A stretch of DNA of 54,962 nucleotides. It comes from Candidatus Baldrarchaeota archaeon (lineage in GTDB: Archaea; Asgardarchaeota; Baldrarchaeia; Baldrarchaeales; DXJG01). The stretch is taken from positions 1-54,962 of the forward strand of contig JAUQZC010000047.1 of NCBI GenBank assembly GCA_030587435.1, written 5' to 3'. The notes below the pieces were generated by a model. The model did no database searches and had not been told where the DNA came from. It saw only the letters and a list, made by a program, of their open reading frames with translations. This document shows, in pieces, positions 42,531 through 52,626 of the stretch (position 1 is the stretch's first letter; each line of letters opens with the position of its first letter). Made by a program: the position numbers and the translations under genes.

Positions 42531-44963
42531 TTATTCGTCTTCTGGTACGAATTTCCAAAATTCTACTTCGTCCATGAAGTTTTTGCCAACTCTTTTACGG
42601 TATTTGCCAGTTGCTTTCTCCATTAGAATACGTTGTTCGATCATGGCAACCATGCGTCGGGCTTCGATGACAGCATCTGGATTAACAGAAATACTTGTTG
42701 CACCCATACGCACTAGGAACTCTAGGTAGTCTGGATAAACTGATGGAGCTTGACCGCATATACTTGTAGTCACTCCGTATTTCTTACAAATCTTGATAAC
42801 ATATGCTAAGGCTCGTAAAACTGCTAGGTTTCTCTCATCGTAAAGTTCTTGTACAGCGGCATCGTTTCTATCTATTCCCAGTATGAGCATCGTTAGGTCG
42901 TTTGTTCCGAAACTGACTCCCTGAATTCCGGCTTTACAGAATTCTTCTATGAGAAATACTGTGCTGGGTACCTCTACCATTATCCAGAGCTTGAAGTCTG
43001 GGTCTTTTTCCGGATCTAGCCCTTCTTCCTTTATGATTTTCTTTGCTTCCTCAAATTCTTCTAGTGTCCTCACGAAAGGTATCATAAGCCACACGTTTTT
43101 TAATCCATATTCATCTCTTACTTTTTTAATGGCGCGAAGTTCAAGCCTGAATATTTCTGGTTCCTTTATGTATCTGTAACAGCCTCTGTAGCCAATCATA
43201 GGATTTGGTCCGACATGTCCTGCTTCAAGCTCGTATTTTTTTCCGCCTTCAAGTTCTAAGAATTCATCCGGTTTAAAGTCTAGTGCCCTATATACCACTG
43301 GCTTTGGATAGAAAGCTTGTGCCACTTGTCTGATTCCCTCGGCGAATTTATCGATCATTTCTTGTTCTCCGCCTTCTTCTATGAGCTTTCGTGGATGTTT
43401 TCCGATGGATAACATGAGGTGTTCTGCTCTGAGTAAACCAACTCCGTCCGCTTGTGTTTCTTTTGCTACTTTTTCTGCTATCTCCGGGATGGAAATGTTT
43501 ACGTATATTTTTGTTGCTGTCACTGGCTGTGCTATCGCTACAGCTGCTGGTGCTGCTGCAGCTGCCTCAGCTTTTTCTACTTCTTCTTTTATAGCTCCCT
43601 TATATACTATGCCATGTGTTCCGTCCACGGTCACTACTCCGACGTCTTTAAGCACTTGAGTTGCGTTTCCCGTCCCTACAATGCAAGGTACTCCTAGTTC
43701 TCGTGATACTATAGCTGCGTGACACGTGTATCCTCCTTCATCTGTTACTATTGCTGATGCTTTTTTCATCGCTGGAACCCAGTCTGGTGTAGTCATTCTC
43801 GTTACCAAGACTGCGCCTTCTTCCATGGCTTCGACCGCTTCTTTCGCATCAAGGAATACTAATGCTTTTCCTATACCTATTCCCGGCGATACAGGTAATC
43901 CTTTTACTAACACTTGTCTTTCCGTTGTCATAGCTTCTTGTGTTTCGATCGATCTTTCAGGTACTTCTTTTAAAGACCATACTGTTTCTGGTCTTGCCTG
44001 TAAAATAAAGATTTTTCCGGTATGGCGGTCAATTGCCCATTCTATGTCCTGTGGGTGTTGGTAATGGTTTTCAATTTGTATTCCATATTTTGCCAACTCT
44101 ATAATTTCCTCATCAGTTAATGCAGGTATTTTTCTTCTCTCGGGTGGTACTTCCACATGTATTGTCTTTCCTGTTTTTGGATCCCTTATATATTCTACCT
44201 TTTTTTCTACGACATGTTTTTCCAAAATTTTTAGAGTCTTTTTATCTACTATGTATGTGTCTGGTGTCACTGCGCCTGATACAACGGATTCGCCCAATCC
44301 CCAGTTTGCTTCTATCATTATTTTATCTCGGTCTCCTGTGGCTGGATGTAGAGTGAACATGACTCCCGCAGCCTTTGCATCCACCATTTGTTGTACGGCT
44401 ACGCTAATTAGGACCTGTTCATGGCGAAATCCTTTAGATTCTCGGTAGGATATTGCTCTTGGAGTGAATAGGGAGCTCCAGCATTTTTGTACTTTTTCTA
44501 CTACTTCTTTCTCTCCTGATACGTTTAGATATGTCTCCTGTTGGCCTGCGAATGAGGCACCTGGCAGGTCCTCTGCTGTTGCACTGCTTCTTACTGCTAC
44601 ACTTACATTTTCTTGACCTGTTCTTTCACATAGATCTCTGTAGGCATCAATTATTGCTTTTTGGATATATTCTGGCATCGATGTTTCTTCTATTAGTTTC
44701 CGTATTTTTTGTGACGCATTTTCCAGCTGTTCTAGGTCGTTTATGTTTGTTTTTCTTAAAATATGGTAAATTTCATCTGCTATTCCTGTATCTTCCAGGA
44801 ATTTTCTATAGGCTGCGGCAGTTACAGCAAAACCTGGTGGTACTGGTACTTTTGCCTTAGACATGAGTTCTCCTAGGTTTGCATTTTTTCCTCCCACTAT
44901 CTGGGTATCTTCTTTTGTTAGTTCCTCAAACCACAGAATTAATGCTTCTTCCTTATTCTTCAA
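42531..44963 (-). CDS. ppsA: Phosphoenolpyruvate synthase
   Basis: The 810-residue enzyme makes PEP from pyruvate and ATP, feeding gluconeogenesis. The N-terminal ATP-binding domain begins LWFEELTKEDTQIVGGKNANLGELM. The swivelling domain has the phosphohistidine in DEGGYTCHAAIVSRELGVP (about residues 414-432). The C-terminal TIM-barrel ends with ICGQAPSVYPDYLEFLVRMG (about 743-762), holding the catalytic cysteine. An Ala-rich linker (KAEAAAAAPAAVA) lies between. It is a single-gene unit read leftward. Confidence 0.95.
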   Translation of the reverse strand: MKNKEEALILWFEELTKEDTQIVGGKNANLGELMSKAKVPVPPGFAVTAAAYRKFLEDTGIADEIYHILRKTNINDLEQLENASQKIRKLIEETSMPEYIQKAIIDAYRDLCERTGQENVSVAVRSSATAEDLPGASFAGQQETYLNVSGEKEVVEKVQKCWSSLFTPRAISYRESKGFRHEQVLISVAVQQMVDAKAAGVMFTLHPATGDRDKIMIEANWGLGESVVSGAVTPDTYIVDKKTLKILEKHVVEKKVEYIRDPKTGKTIHVEVPPERRKIPALTDEEIIELAKYGIQIENHYQHPQDIEWAIDRHTGKIFILQARPETVWSLKEVPERSIETQEAMTTERQVLVKGLPVSPGIGIGKALVFLDAKEAVEAMEEGAVLVTRMTTPDWVPAMKKASAIVTDEGGYTCHAAIVSRELGVPCIVGTGNATQVLKDVGVVTVDGTHGIVYKGAIKEEVEKAEAAAAAPAAVAIAQPVTATKIYVNISIPEIAEKVAKETQADGVGLLRAEHLMLSIGKHPRKLIEEGGEQEMIDKFAEGIRQVAQAFYPKPVVYRALDFKPDEFLELEGGKKYELEAGHVGPNPMIGYRGCYRYIKEPEIFRLELRAIKKVRDEYGLKNVWLMIPFVRTLEEFEEAKKIIKEEGLDPEKDPDFKLWIMVEVPSTVFLIEEFCKAGIQGVSFGTNDLTMLILGIDRNDAAVQELYDERNLAVLRALAYVIKICKKYGVTTSICGQAPSVYPDYLEFLVRMGATSISVNPDAVIEARRMVAMIEQRILMEKATGKYRKRVGKNFMDEVEFWKFVPEDE

Positions 44964-45194
44964 TTACATGCCTCCATTGAATTGGTGATCTTGAGTTCTT
45001 AATTGTTGAGTTTTTTTACCTATTTAAATTCTTCTCTTTGCTTTTGACATTGTTCAGTCCTTTCATTTATAATGTCGGAGTAAAAGCTCGGAAAAATGTT
45101 AATCTTGTTAGTTTTGCCTTTATAACGATGTTAATAGAAAATGATGAAAGTAAAAGAAAAGTAAAAGATTTGGCGCAATTTATCGCTAAGTATT

Positions 45195-45533
45195 TCAGCA
45201 TGTTAAGTGTAGTGCTGCCACTACTTTATGTTTTTTGTACAATTGGTTGTAAATTTTACAAGCCTCTTTTGTCTTTTCCACTATTAATTTTATGTTCCTT
45301 TTTTCAATTTCTTCCTTGACTTGCTTGGGAACTTCCATAAAACCCGAATATCCGGTTCCTACTATAAGTATCTCCGGTTTATACTCAAGTACTTCCTTTA
45401 TATCTTCTATATGCAACTTATGTCCTTCTTTCCTCCACCAATTTGCACGTATTTTGTCAGGGTATATTATAAGATCTTTAGTATATTCTTTACCATCTAT
45501 AACTATTCGCCCAAAACTGTAATGCTCTATCAT
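45195..45533 (-). CDS. Mth938-like domain protein
   Basis: The 112-residue protein fits the Mth938/NDUFAF3-like fold: HYSFGRIVIDGKEYTKDLIIYPDKIRANWWRKEGH, then LIVGTGYSGFMEVPKQVKEEIE and a C-terminal ACKIYNQL helix. These proteins occur in archaea, bacteria and mitochondrial complex I assembly, but their archaeal role is unknown. The start ATG has weak upstream context. It stands alone between ppsA and a gap of about 280 bases. Confidence 0.8.
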   Translation of the reverse strand: MIEHYSFGRIVIDGKEYTKDLIIYPDKIRANWWRKEGHKLHIEDIKEVLEYKPEILIVGTGYSGFMEVPKQVKEEIEKRNIKLIVEKTKEACKIYNQLYKKHKVVAALHLTC

Positions 45534-45816
45534 TTTACCTTTCTCCTTATAAGTGCGGTTTTATCTCTTAATATCCAATTTTACTATTTATAGCATTTTT
45601 AATTTATTTTTATTGCATTATTAGTATAAAAATGAAAGTTAAATGCCTAGATATGTCACTTATTCGTATTTTAGGGAGGCCATTACACAAAACTGTTATA
45701 AAAGTCCTTCGCAAATGTTTTTAAACCTCTTTCTCAAGTGTTTAAAGCGCGTTGACCACAGTGTTGTAGTACAATCAGAACTCTACGTCAATTAAATGAT
45801 GTTTAAAAATCTATTA

Positions 45817-46767
45817 TTATGGTCTAAATCCGTTAAGTATTGCGACCATAAGGCTTGATGTTGTTAAATCCGCTGTTGTACCGGGGTTAAGCTTGTTGCT
45901 TTTATTTCTTAACATTCTATCAAACTCCCATAGAAGCTTTACCCCCCTTTTAGTTGTTAGCCCTCCCAACTCCAATATTTGTTTTGCCTTTTTAGAAATT
46001 TTTTGGGCTGTATTTAAGTCCGTTTTTCTAACAATCAATGTATCTGGAAACATAGATAAGATTTTTAGAAAAGTATGTACTATCGCTGTATTTACGTCAC
46101 CTGTTTCTTTGTAAATTCTTTGCAAATACGGGTAACCAACTTCAAATGTTACGCTGTAGTTTGTGACCCATTCTCCTGCTATTTTATCGTAGCTAGATGC
46201 CTTTTCAAAAATTTCGTACAGCGATATTTTTTGCTCCGTGATTTGTTTTATGGAGTTAGGATCCGTTACATCTAAATAATCAGTTTTTCCCAATCCTCCT
46301 GGTTTAGCGATATTAATGGCTTCGTAAAGGTCTACAGCATCTATATGCGTTGTTGCAGTAGTAAATAGTCTAATATTCTCTCTAAGCCTCCTTATGTCTT
46401 TATATTTAATAAGTGTATAGGATGAGGCTGCAGTTAGCGGAATTATGAGTATAAGAATTCCTAAATTTGTATTTCCTCCCCTTTGCCATTTCGCCGTTTC
46501 AATTACTCCTCCTTTTATTAAATTACCTATTCTAACTTGAGGAGGATTTACTTTAGTTAAAGCTACTTTTACTCCCATAAGAGCTGCCTTTCGTAAGTGA
46601 GGTAAAACTGCTACCGTTGAAGCTAAAAAATGTTCATATTTCGTGTCACCAAAGTCTGCTGTTCTATGTACGTTCCCTGGTTTTGGATAAGCACTAACTT
46701 CAAGAATCATTGCAAGTTGTGCTGATTGCACTGTTCTGTTAATGATATTTTCGATATTTTTAAACAT
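45817..46767 (-). CDS. CitG-like triphosphoribosyl-dephospho-CoA synthase family protein
   Basis: The 316-residue protein (from ATG 46767, behind GGTG) matches the CitG/MdcB family, which makes the prosthetic-group precursor of citrate or malonate enzymes from ATP and dephospho-CoA. Signatures are AMILEVSAYPKPGNVHR (near residue 15-31), NTNLGILILIIPL and AKPGGLGKTDYLDV. The host has no sign of citrate lyase here, and similar CitG-like genes occur near H4MPT genes in methanogens and methylotrophs. A role in H4MPT or another ribosyl cofactor is plausible. It follows the MptN-like gene by 13 bases. Confidence 0.75.
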   Translation of the reverse strand: MFKNIENIINRTVQSAQLAMILEVSAYPKPGNVHRTADFGDTKYEHFLASTVAVLPHLRKAALMGVKVALTKVNPPQVRIGNLIKGGVIETAKWQRGGNTNLGILILIIPLTAASSYTLIKYKDIRRLRENIRLFTTATTHIDAVDLYEAINIAKPGGLGKTDYLDVTDPNSIKQITEQKISLYEIFEKASSYDKIAGEWVTNYSVTFEVGYPYLQRIYKETGDVNTAIVHTFLKILSMFPDTLIVRKTDLNTAQKISKKAKQILELGGLTTKRGVKLLWEFDRMLRNKSNKLNPGTTADLTTSSLMVAILNGFRP

Positions 46768-46780
46768 TTTTGGGCACCGT

Positions 46781-47662
46781 TCATTTTTTGGCTTTTTCAA
46801 TTACGTACTTTGCTATTGCTTCCGCGATATTTACCTTTGTTACGGTTTGTATTCCACGCCATCCAGGTTGACTATTTATTTCCACCACACGAAGGCCATT
46901 TGGGCCTTCTAGTATATCTACCCCAGCTATTTCGCACCCAACAACTTTTGCGGCCTTTATAGCTATCTCTTCGGCTTCTTCCATTAGTTTTAAGGCTTTT
47001 GGTATCGCTCCTTGGGCCACATTTGTTTTCCAACTTCTTCCCTCTCTATACATGGATGCTATTACCTCTTCATTTACTACAAAGGCTCTAATATCTCTTG
47101 TACCGTGCGGTATAAATTCTTGAATATAAAGAACATTATGTGTAAATTGTAGAGCTCTAAATATTCTCGTTGCTATTTCAGGGTCAGAAACCCTTGTTAT
47201 TCCAACACCTCTTGAACCAAATAAAGGCTTTATTACTACATCTCCTCCTAATTCATGAAATGCTTTTAGTGCTTCTTTAGCGTTTTCCGTTACAACCGTT
47301 CTCGGTACCGGTATATTATGCTCTTCTAAAATGGTTAAAGCATAAAATTTGTCTATGCATTTTTCTATTGCTGACGGATGATTTATTACTGGAAACCCTA
47401 ATCGTGTAAGTCTATGTAAGACGTCCATTCTAAATATGCATTCATCTAGCGACCCTCTTCCTATGGGGCGAATAACTACTGCTCCTAGTTCCTTAAGTAC
47501 ATCAATATCTTCGTGAAGAACCGCCGGTTTGATTCCTACTTTCGCAACAAGTCTTGAAAACCTAAGGCATACTGGTTCTGCCCCCAGTTTTTCGAAGGCC
47601 TTTATGAGGTTCATCGAGCACCATGCTTCCGGGTTCCTGGTTAGTATTCCGATCTTTACCAT
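46781..47662 (-). CDS. mptN: RimK/MptN-like ATP-grasp glutamate ligase
   Basis: The 293-residue ATP-grasp enzyme starts MVKIGILTRNPEAWCSM at ATG 47662, which follows GGGAGG. The frame has another ATG at 47680 inside that site. ATP-grasp features include GGDVVIKPLFGSRGVGITRV (about residues 138-157) and GVDILEGPNGLRVVEINSQPGW (about 250-271), the metal-binding Glu-Asn motif. It is closest in type to MptN, which adds glutamate to tetrahydromethanopterin to make H4SPT, and its place in the C1 region agrees. RimK-like ligation of another substrate, such as F420, is possible. Confidence 0.8.
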   Translation of the reverse strand: MVKIGILTRNPEAWCSMNLIKAFEKLGAEPVCLRFSRLVAKVGIKPAVLHEDIDVLKELGAVVIRPIGRGSLDECIFRMDVLHRLTRLGFPVINHPSAIEKCIDKFYALTILEEHNIPVPRTVVTENAKEALKAFHELGGDVVIKPLFGSRGVGITRVSDPEIATRIFRALQFTHNVLYIQEFIPHGTRDIRAFVVNEEVIASMYREGRSWKTNVAQGAIPKALKLMEEAEEIAIKAAKVVGCEIAGVDILEGPNGLRVVEINSQPGWRGIQTVTKVNIAEAIAKYVIEKAKK

Positions 47663-47824
47663 GTTTTTGATGCCTCCCAAAGAATAGCATACTTTTACTG
47701 TTTATTTTGTTTCCTATTTTAACGGCACTTAACCCATGTAAAAAGATTGGAGGTAGCTAAAAATGGAAACGTCAATAAAAATAAAATATGAATTATGCTC
47801 AAAACTACAAATAAAAAGAGGATT

Positions 47825-48814
47825 TTATAATTTTTGTAATTTTATTGATTGCTGTATAACTTCCGTGTTAACGTATCCAGCTACAAATGTCGACCCTGTT
47901 TTTACGTTGTTTACTATTATTTTTGCCGGTGCAAATAGGTCTGGACTGATTTTGTAGAAGTCGAATTCGGCGGCCTTAAATATGTCATAGAAGGGGCGCC
48001 CATAGTCTTTTGATGTACATGATGGAACTTTTGCTACGTATTCTTTTAATTTTTCATCATCGTCATGTTCTACGATTAATTTAACAACTCCACCGTAGAG
48101 GATCATGTCATTTGTTCTTCCCATAGCCTTTATAGATTTCGGATGTACGGGAGCTATTGGTGCATATCCAGAGGCATATAGAATTTTCTTGGGATCAAAA
48201 CCAACCTCGGAGATTTTATGTATACCTGTCTCGACGACACGGCCAGATATTTGAACTGAACCAGCTATACTGGAAGTCGGTGTTACAACAGCATAAACGT
48301 TCTCTATTGATACATTACATTCCTCTGCAATATATTTCAATGCTTCCTCTGTCGGTTTTTCATCAGACTCTAAAACTATTACAGCTACGTCTGCTTTGTC
48401 CTCGTATTCAATTTCTTCGTAAAGCTTTTTCGGTTTTAATGATAATGCTCTAGCTGGCCCAGAACCCATTCCGAAGTACTTGCCAACCTTTATTCTCCAA
48501 CCTGCGAATTGTGAACCGAGTGTTGAAACAGCTGGATGATCCGTTGCAACAAATATGGTGGGAAGTTCTACATCGCCAAAAGGCATCTGGGTCAATTGAG
48601 CCTCTCCTAGACCTCCCAGACAAACTTCGGTCACAAACTTTCCAGCAAGTAAGCCTCCCTTAACTTCAACTCCCGCATCTATAATTGTCGCTCCTGATGA
48701 TGTCTTTTCGACTTTAATGTTTAACATTTCTCTATTTTCAATCATTTTTTCGATGATTTTTTTCGCTTCCACATTTACGCTTAACTTAGGCACATTAACC
48801 CCCTCATCCATCAT
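47825..48814 (-). CDS. mch: Methenyl-H4MPT cyclohydrolase
   Basis: The 329-residue enzyme interconverts formyl- and methenyl-H4MPT in the reductive C1 path. Family sequence is continuous: LSVNVEAKKIIEKMIE, GKFVTEVCLGGLGEAQLTQMPFG, SGPARALSLKPKKLYEEI and KILYASGYAPIAPVHP. The start overlaps the fwdC stop by four bases, so it is the last gene of the fwdDBAC-mch operon. It is followed by the mptN-like gene after about 160 bases. Confidence 0.95.
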   Translation of the reverse strand: MMDEGVNVPKLSVNVEAKKIIEKMIENREMLNIKVEKTSSGATIIDAGVEVKGGLLAGKFVTEVCLGGLGEAQLTQMPFGDVELPTIFVATDHPAVSTLGSQFAGWRIKVGKYFGMGSGPARALSLKPKKLYEEIEYEDKADVAVIVLESDEKPTEEALKYIAEECNVSIENVYAVVTPTSSIAGSVQISGRVVETGIHKISEVGFDPKKILYASGYAPIAPVHPKSIKAMGRTNDMILYGGVVKLIVEHDDDEKLKEYVAKVPSCTSKDYGRPFYDIFKAAEFDFYKISPDLFAPAKIIVNNVKTGSTFVAGYVNTEVIQQSIKLQKL

Positions 48815-49638
48815 TCTAAATATTTCTCATAAAATTGAAGATGCTTATTCTTCTCTATTGAAACGTACAACTTTCCTGCTCCATTTTCATTTAGATCCCC
48901 AGTAAAGAGATAGAATGGTCCCTTGATCTTCTCTCCCTTTACTTTAAATGATTTTTTGATTTCTTCAAAAGTAAAGCTTGGCAGTACAGATGGAACATAG
49001 CCTAGAATTGCTATTTTGCCGCCTTTCATCATTGCTCCACATCTTCCCGCGCAGTCTCCTTCAACTAGTATAGTACCCTTTTTCATGTGAATTCCAGGGA
49101 AAAGCCCAGCATTGCCTTTTACTATTATTGTTCCTCCTCTCATCCAGCATCCTACTTCATTCCCAGCGTTTCCATGAATTATTATAGTACCCTTTTTCAT
49201 TCCCTTTGTATCACCACGATAAGGCGCTCCAACGTAATCCCCAGCATTGCCTTTAATTTCTATTTGTCCTCCTTTCATTCCTGCTCCAACCCAGGAATCA
49301 GCATCTCCCTCTACGATTATTTTGCCGCCTTCCATTTTCTCACCTAGATACATTCCAACGGCTCCTTTGATCAAAATTTGCCCGTCTGTCATTTTGTAGC
49401 CTATTCTTCGGACTTTCCTTACATCACCCTCGATAATTATTTTTGTATCCGCTGGCGCTTCTCCTGATGACCCGGCGGCTTCAAATAGGTCTCCAAGGGT
49501 TGTTTTTCTGTTCCCCTCCCACATCTCTAACTTCTCTATTTCTTCAATGGGTTTTCCTGCAAAGTTATCTGGAGTTATGGTCTCGGCAATTATTGGTACT
49601 TTAAATGTTACTTTTGGTTTTAGGGTTATTTCTCCCAT
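48811..49638 (-). CDS. fwdC: Formylmethanofuran dehydrogenase subunit C
   Basis: The 275-residue subunit is a beta-helix protein with GltB C-terminal-like repeats. The repeat GGxIxIxGxAG appears about seven times between residues 60 and 210 (GNAGNEVGCWMRGGTIIVKG and related). ATG 49638 begins MGEITLKPKVTF; an upstream ATG at 49647 is also in frame. It helps fix the FwdA and FwdB subunits in the complex. It overlaps mch by four bases and follows fwdA by 11. Confidence 0.92.
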   Translation of the reverse strand: MGEITLKPKVTFKVPIIAETITPDNFAGKPIEEIEKLEMWEGNRKTTLGDLFEAAGSSGEAPADTKIIIEGDVRKVRRIGYKMTDGQILIKGAVGMYLGEKMEGGKIIVEGDADSWVGAGMKGGQIEIKGNAGDYVGAPYRGDTKGMKKGTIIIHGNAGNEVGCWMRGGTIIVKGNAGLFPGIHMKKGTILVEGDCAGRCGAMMKGGKIAILGYVPSVLPSFTFEEIKKSFKVKGEKIKGPFYLFTGDLNENGAGKLYVSIEKNKHLQFYEKYLE

Positions 49639-49649
49639 GTTTTTCACCT

Positions 49650-51341
49650 CTAAAGGTTGGTCTTTACCGCTATTGGTTTTGAAGAAGCTAACTCATTTTC
49701 CCCTATAATGTAGTTTTCAAGCGATACCGTGTAGTATTCCTTGAATTTCTCTGAAACTTCTCTTAGCATATCCTTTTCTAGGTCTTCAGGTATTGCTGGT
49801 TTTACCCAGAAGGTCTCTCCTATGAAGGACTTGACAATCTCCCCGTCTTTAACTATTATTTCTCCTCCCTTTATTGTATATGCTGCTCTCTTAAGTGCCC
49901 TTCTAACCTTCTTATACTCTTTGGACGGGTCTATTTCCATGGGGTTTATGTTGTATATTGCTATGTCCGCATCAGCCCCTACACCTAGATGTCCTTTATT
50001 TGCTAAGTTTAGAGCTTTCGCTGTTGCCGCTCTCGTTACTATAGCAATTTCATAGAAAGTATACTCCCTATCTATGCTGGGCAACGTACTTCGTTTCTTT
50101 GCTCTCCTATTAATTTTATTTAATACTTTTTCTCGCGCAACTTTACTCATTAACCATGTTATTACTCTTGGATACTTCATAAAAGTCCCTGCATTTGGAT
50201 GATCTGTTGTTAGAAACACTCTCCAAGGATCTTTTATCAGAAGAGCTAATTCGAGACCTATTGTCCATTGTACCGCATTTACGAAGTTTTTACGCTTATA
50301 TTTATATGGAACGATTCCTGCACTTCCTTCTGCCTCTACGTCAGCGTTTTTCCACTTGTTTCCAGTTAAGTTTTGCAATATGAATTGGAATGGTCCGTCA
50401 CCTGTCATAGTTGTGGCGTCTCCAAAGACCACCTGTCCTAGATCTATTGTAACGTGGTCGTGATTATTTACGTACTTTGCTATTTCTGGTGCTCCAGATC
50501 TAAGTGTAATCCAAGAATCTCCACCATATCCACAGAATTGTACGTGCGTTACGTGTATATTCGGTTTTCCATCCGCTAGGTCGCTTACAGCGTCCATGGT
50601 CTCTATAGTTGTACGATAGTTACCAGGTTTTCCAAGATTATTTGTGTGGAGATGTATTGTATGGGGTAGGTTGAGCATTTTGTTTATTTTGCATAATCCT
50701 CTGATTATTTCTCGCGGAGTTATATCAAAGGGAGGTACTTGGTCATCTAAGCTTTCTACGTTTTTCCCCCATCCCCAGAGCTCCACTCCACCTGGATTGA
50801 CGATCTTTATGGCATATCCTTTTAATGCTTTAAAGATCCATCCTATGAAAGCTGCACATTTATCGATTTCCCCTTGGCTTAAGTAATCTAAGACAATCCA
50901 ATTGTTATCGAGCACAAGGTAGCAAGATTTGTCTATCAATGGTATATCGTTCAACTCTTCGTGAGTATGTCTCGTTTTTAGCGGAGGTGATGCCGCTTCT
51001 ATTACAGTTGTATATCCAAGTCTTGCATATCGGTAACCTATTGTATATGTTGATGGAACCGTGTGACCGACTTCAGCTCTTGTTATTGCAGTTCTTGGCT
51101 TCACATCTTTATAATGGTCTTCTGGTCTTAGTATTCGTCCCGAATTAACCTTTGACCCTGCAATGTGGGAATGTATATCTACTCCTCCGGGCATTACCAG
51201 CATGTTCGTTGCATCTATCACCTTAGCGTCTGAACTAACTGATTCTACTATTTTCCCATCTTTCACCGCTATATCCATTTTTTCTCCGTTTATCTTGTTT
51301 ATCGGGTCGTAAACATAACCATTTTTTATTAGTAACTCCAA
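49650..51341 (-). CDS. fwdA: Formylmethanofuran dehydrogenase subunit A
   Basis: The 563-residue amidohydrolase-type subunit condenses formate and methanofuran to formylmethanofuran at a dinuclear metal site. HSH in PGGVDIHSHIAGSK (about residues 51-64), the lysine region near GYAIKIVNPGGVELWG, HLHTNN (about 230-235) and TDHPNAGTF (about 376-384) supply the metal ligands. The start lies one base after the fwdB stop. With fwdB it allows CO2 reduction to formyl-MFR or the reverse oxidation. Confidence 0.95.
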   Translation of the reverse strand: MELLIKNGYVYDPINKINGEKMDIAVKDGKIVESVSSDAKVIDATNMLVMPGGVDIHSHIAGSKVNSGRILRPEDHYKDVKPRTAITRAEVGHTVPSTYTIGYRYARLGYTTVIEAASPPLKTRHTHEELNDIPLIDKSCYLVLDNNWIVLDYLSQGEIDKCAAFIGWIFKALKGYAIKIVNPGGVELWGWGKNVESLDDQVPPFDITPREIIRGLCKINKMLNLPHTIHLHTNNLGKPGNYRTTIETMDAVSDLADGKPNIHVTHVQFCGYGGDSWITLRSGAPEIAKYVNNHDHVTIDLGQVVFGDATTMTGDGPFQFILQNLTGNKWKNADVEAEGSAGIVPYKYKRKNFVNAVQWTIGLELALLIKDPWRVFLTTDHPNAGTFMKYPRVITWLMSKVAREKVLNKINRRAKKRSTLPSIDREYTFYEIAIVTRAATAKALNLANKGHLGVGADADIAIYNINPMEIDPSKEYKKVRRALKRAAYTIKGGEIIVKDGEIVKSFIGETFWVKPAIPEDLEKDMLREVSEKFKEYYTVSLENYIIGENELASSKPIAVKTNL

Positions 51342-51342
51342 A

Positions 51343-52626
51343 TTACTTCACCCTCTCCTTTAACTTTTTAAGAATCATTTTTAGAACTTCTTCATCTGAC
51401 AGTATCCCTGGCGGCGGCTCAACAAGTTTCTTAAGTCTTAATGGAACTGCATCCATTCGATACGCTGATCCCTCCGCCTCTATTCCTACGACGGCTGTCG
51501 GTATAACCACCTTTGATATCATTGTTGTCAAAGTTTCATGAGGATCAAGTGTTATTACCGGGATTTTTGCAAGATTTCTTATGGCTTCCGCGGGGAATCC
51601 TGAGACAGGGTCTGATGCTACTATTAATGCGGCATCACAGTCCCCTCGGGTAAGTACATCAACGAAAGTTGTATCCCCAGGGTTATAGAATGGATATCCT
51701 CTACTAAAGTCGACGGCAAACGGGAATCCTGTAGCCCACGCCATAACCTCATTGGCACCAGTGACGTTAAAATGGCCTCTCATGGGCACCATTACGAACT
51801 TTGTATAATTATTTAATTCTCTAACAAGATTTACTGCTGCTTCTATGTTCCTTGCTTTGCCTGCTGACATTGTCAATCCTAATCCGAAAAACAGTGCTCC
51901 AAATCTACATGAAATCAGCATGTCTGCTAGTTCTTCTATCTTTTCTGCAGGTATTCCTGCTATTTCTTCTTGCTCTAATTCTCCGTTTTTCACTGCCCAT
52001 CTAAGAGCTGTTAATAGCTCGAAGTCTGAGTTTGGTTTAATTTGGATAAATATATCTGCTGTTTTCGCTGTATGCGTTTTTCTTACATCAACTACAATTA
52101 CTGTTCTTTCCCTTCTACCTTTTACGAATCTTCCTCTACTTGCTGCGGAGTATCTAGCCATGTGTCTTGGATGAGCATGCGCCGGATTGCATCCCCAATA
52201 TATTATGAGTTCCGCTCTGTTTTTCACCTGCCCTAAAGTACATGTAGATATTCCTGCATCCTGTTCCCCTAGTATAGTAGGCCCGTGACATACAGATGCT
52301 GTGTTATCCATTACCCCTCCTACTAATTCTGCAATTTCTATGCCTATGTTTATTGCCTCCGTCGAAGTACAGCTCCAGCCGTATAAAGCTGGATATTTCG
52401 CATTTGCAAGTATTTCAACTGCTTCATTTATAGCTTCTTCTAAAGAAACTTCCCTTCCGTCAATTCTCGGTTTATATATTCTCTCTTCATTGTACTTCGT
52501 GAATTTTGTCACACTTATTGCGCAGCCTTTTCTCACTTTTACTACTCGGTTGTCCTCTACATCTACCTCTATATCATCGCATAAACTTCCACAGAATGGA
52601 CATACAACATTACGTATGGTCTTCAA
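51343..52626 (-). CDS. fwdB: Formylmethanofuran dehydrogenase subunit B (Cys type)
   Basis: The 427-residue molybdopterin-type subunit carries the N-terminal 4Fe-4S site CPFCGSLCDD with a later CAIS (about residues 9-36). The metal-ligating cysteine is in TASVCHGPTI (about 104-113), so it is Cys-type rather than selenocysteine. DVRKTHTAKTAD and AIIVASDPVSGFP-like sequences bind the two pterin dinucleotides. CO2 is reduced to formate here for FwdA. It overlaps fwdD by four bases. The electron-feeding FwdF/G or Hdr units are not in the window. Confidence 0.95.
   Translation of the reverse strand: MKTIRNVVCPFCGSLCDDIEVDVEDNRVVKVRKGCAISVTKFTKYNEERIYKPRIDGREVSLEEAINEAVEILANAKYPALYGWSCTSTEAINIGIEIAELVGGVMDNTASVCHGPTILGEQDAGISTCTLGQVKNRAELIIYWGCNPAHAHPRHMARYSAASRGRFVKGRRERTVIVVDVRKTHTAKTADIFIQIKPNSDFELLTALRWAVKNGELEQEEIAGIPAEKIEELADMLISCRFGALFFGLGLTMSAGKARNIEAAVNLVRELNNYTKFVMVPMRGHFNVTGANEVMAWATGFPFAVDFSRGYPFYNPGDTTFVDVLTRGDCDAALIVASDPVSGFPAEAIRNLAKIPVITLDPHETLTTMISKVVIPTAVVGIEAEGSAYRMDAVPLRLKKLVEPPPGILSDEEVLKMILKKLKERVK

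Noticed and set aside
45038..45319. Rightward frame of 93 codons
   Set aside because: Overlaps the Mth938-like gene on the other strand and has no ribosome site.
45631..45723. Rightward frame of 30 codons in the gap before the CitG-like gene
   Set aside because: Too short, with no recognisable sequence; the rest of the 280-base gap shows nothing else.
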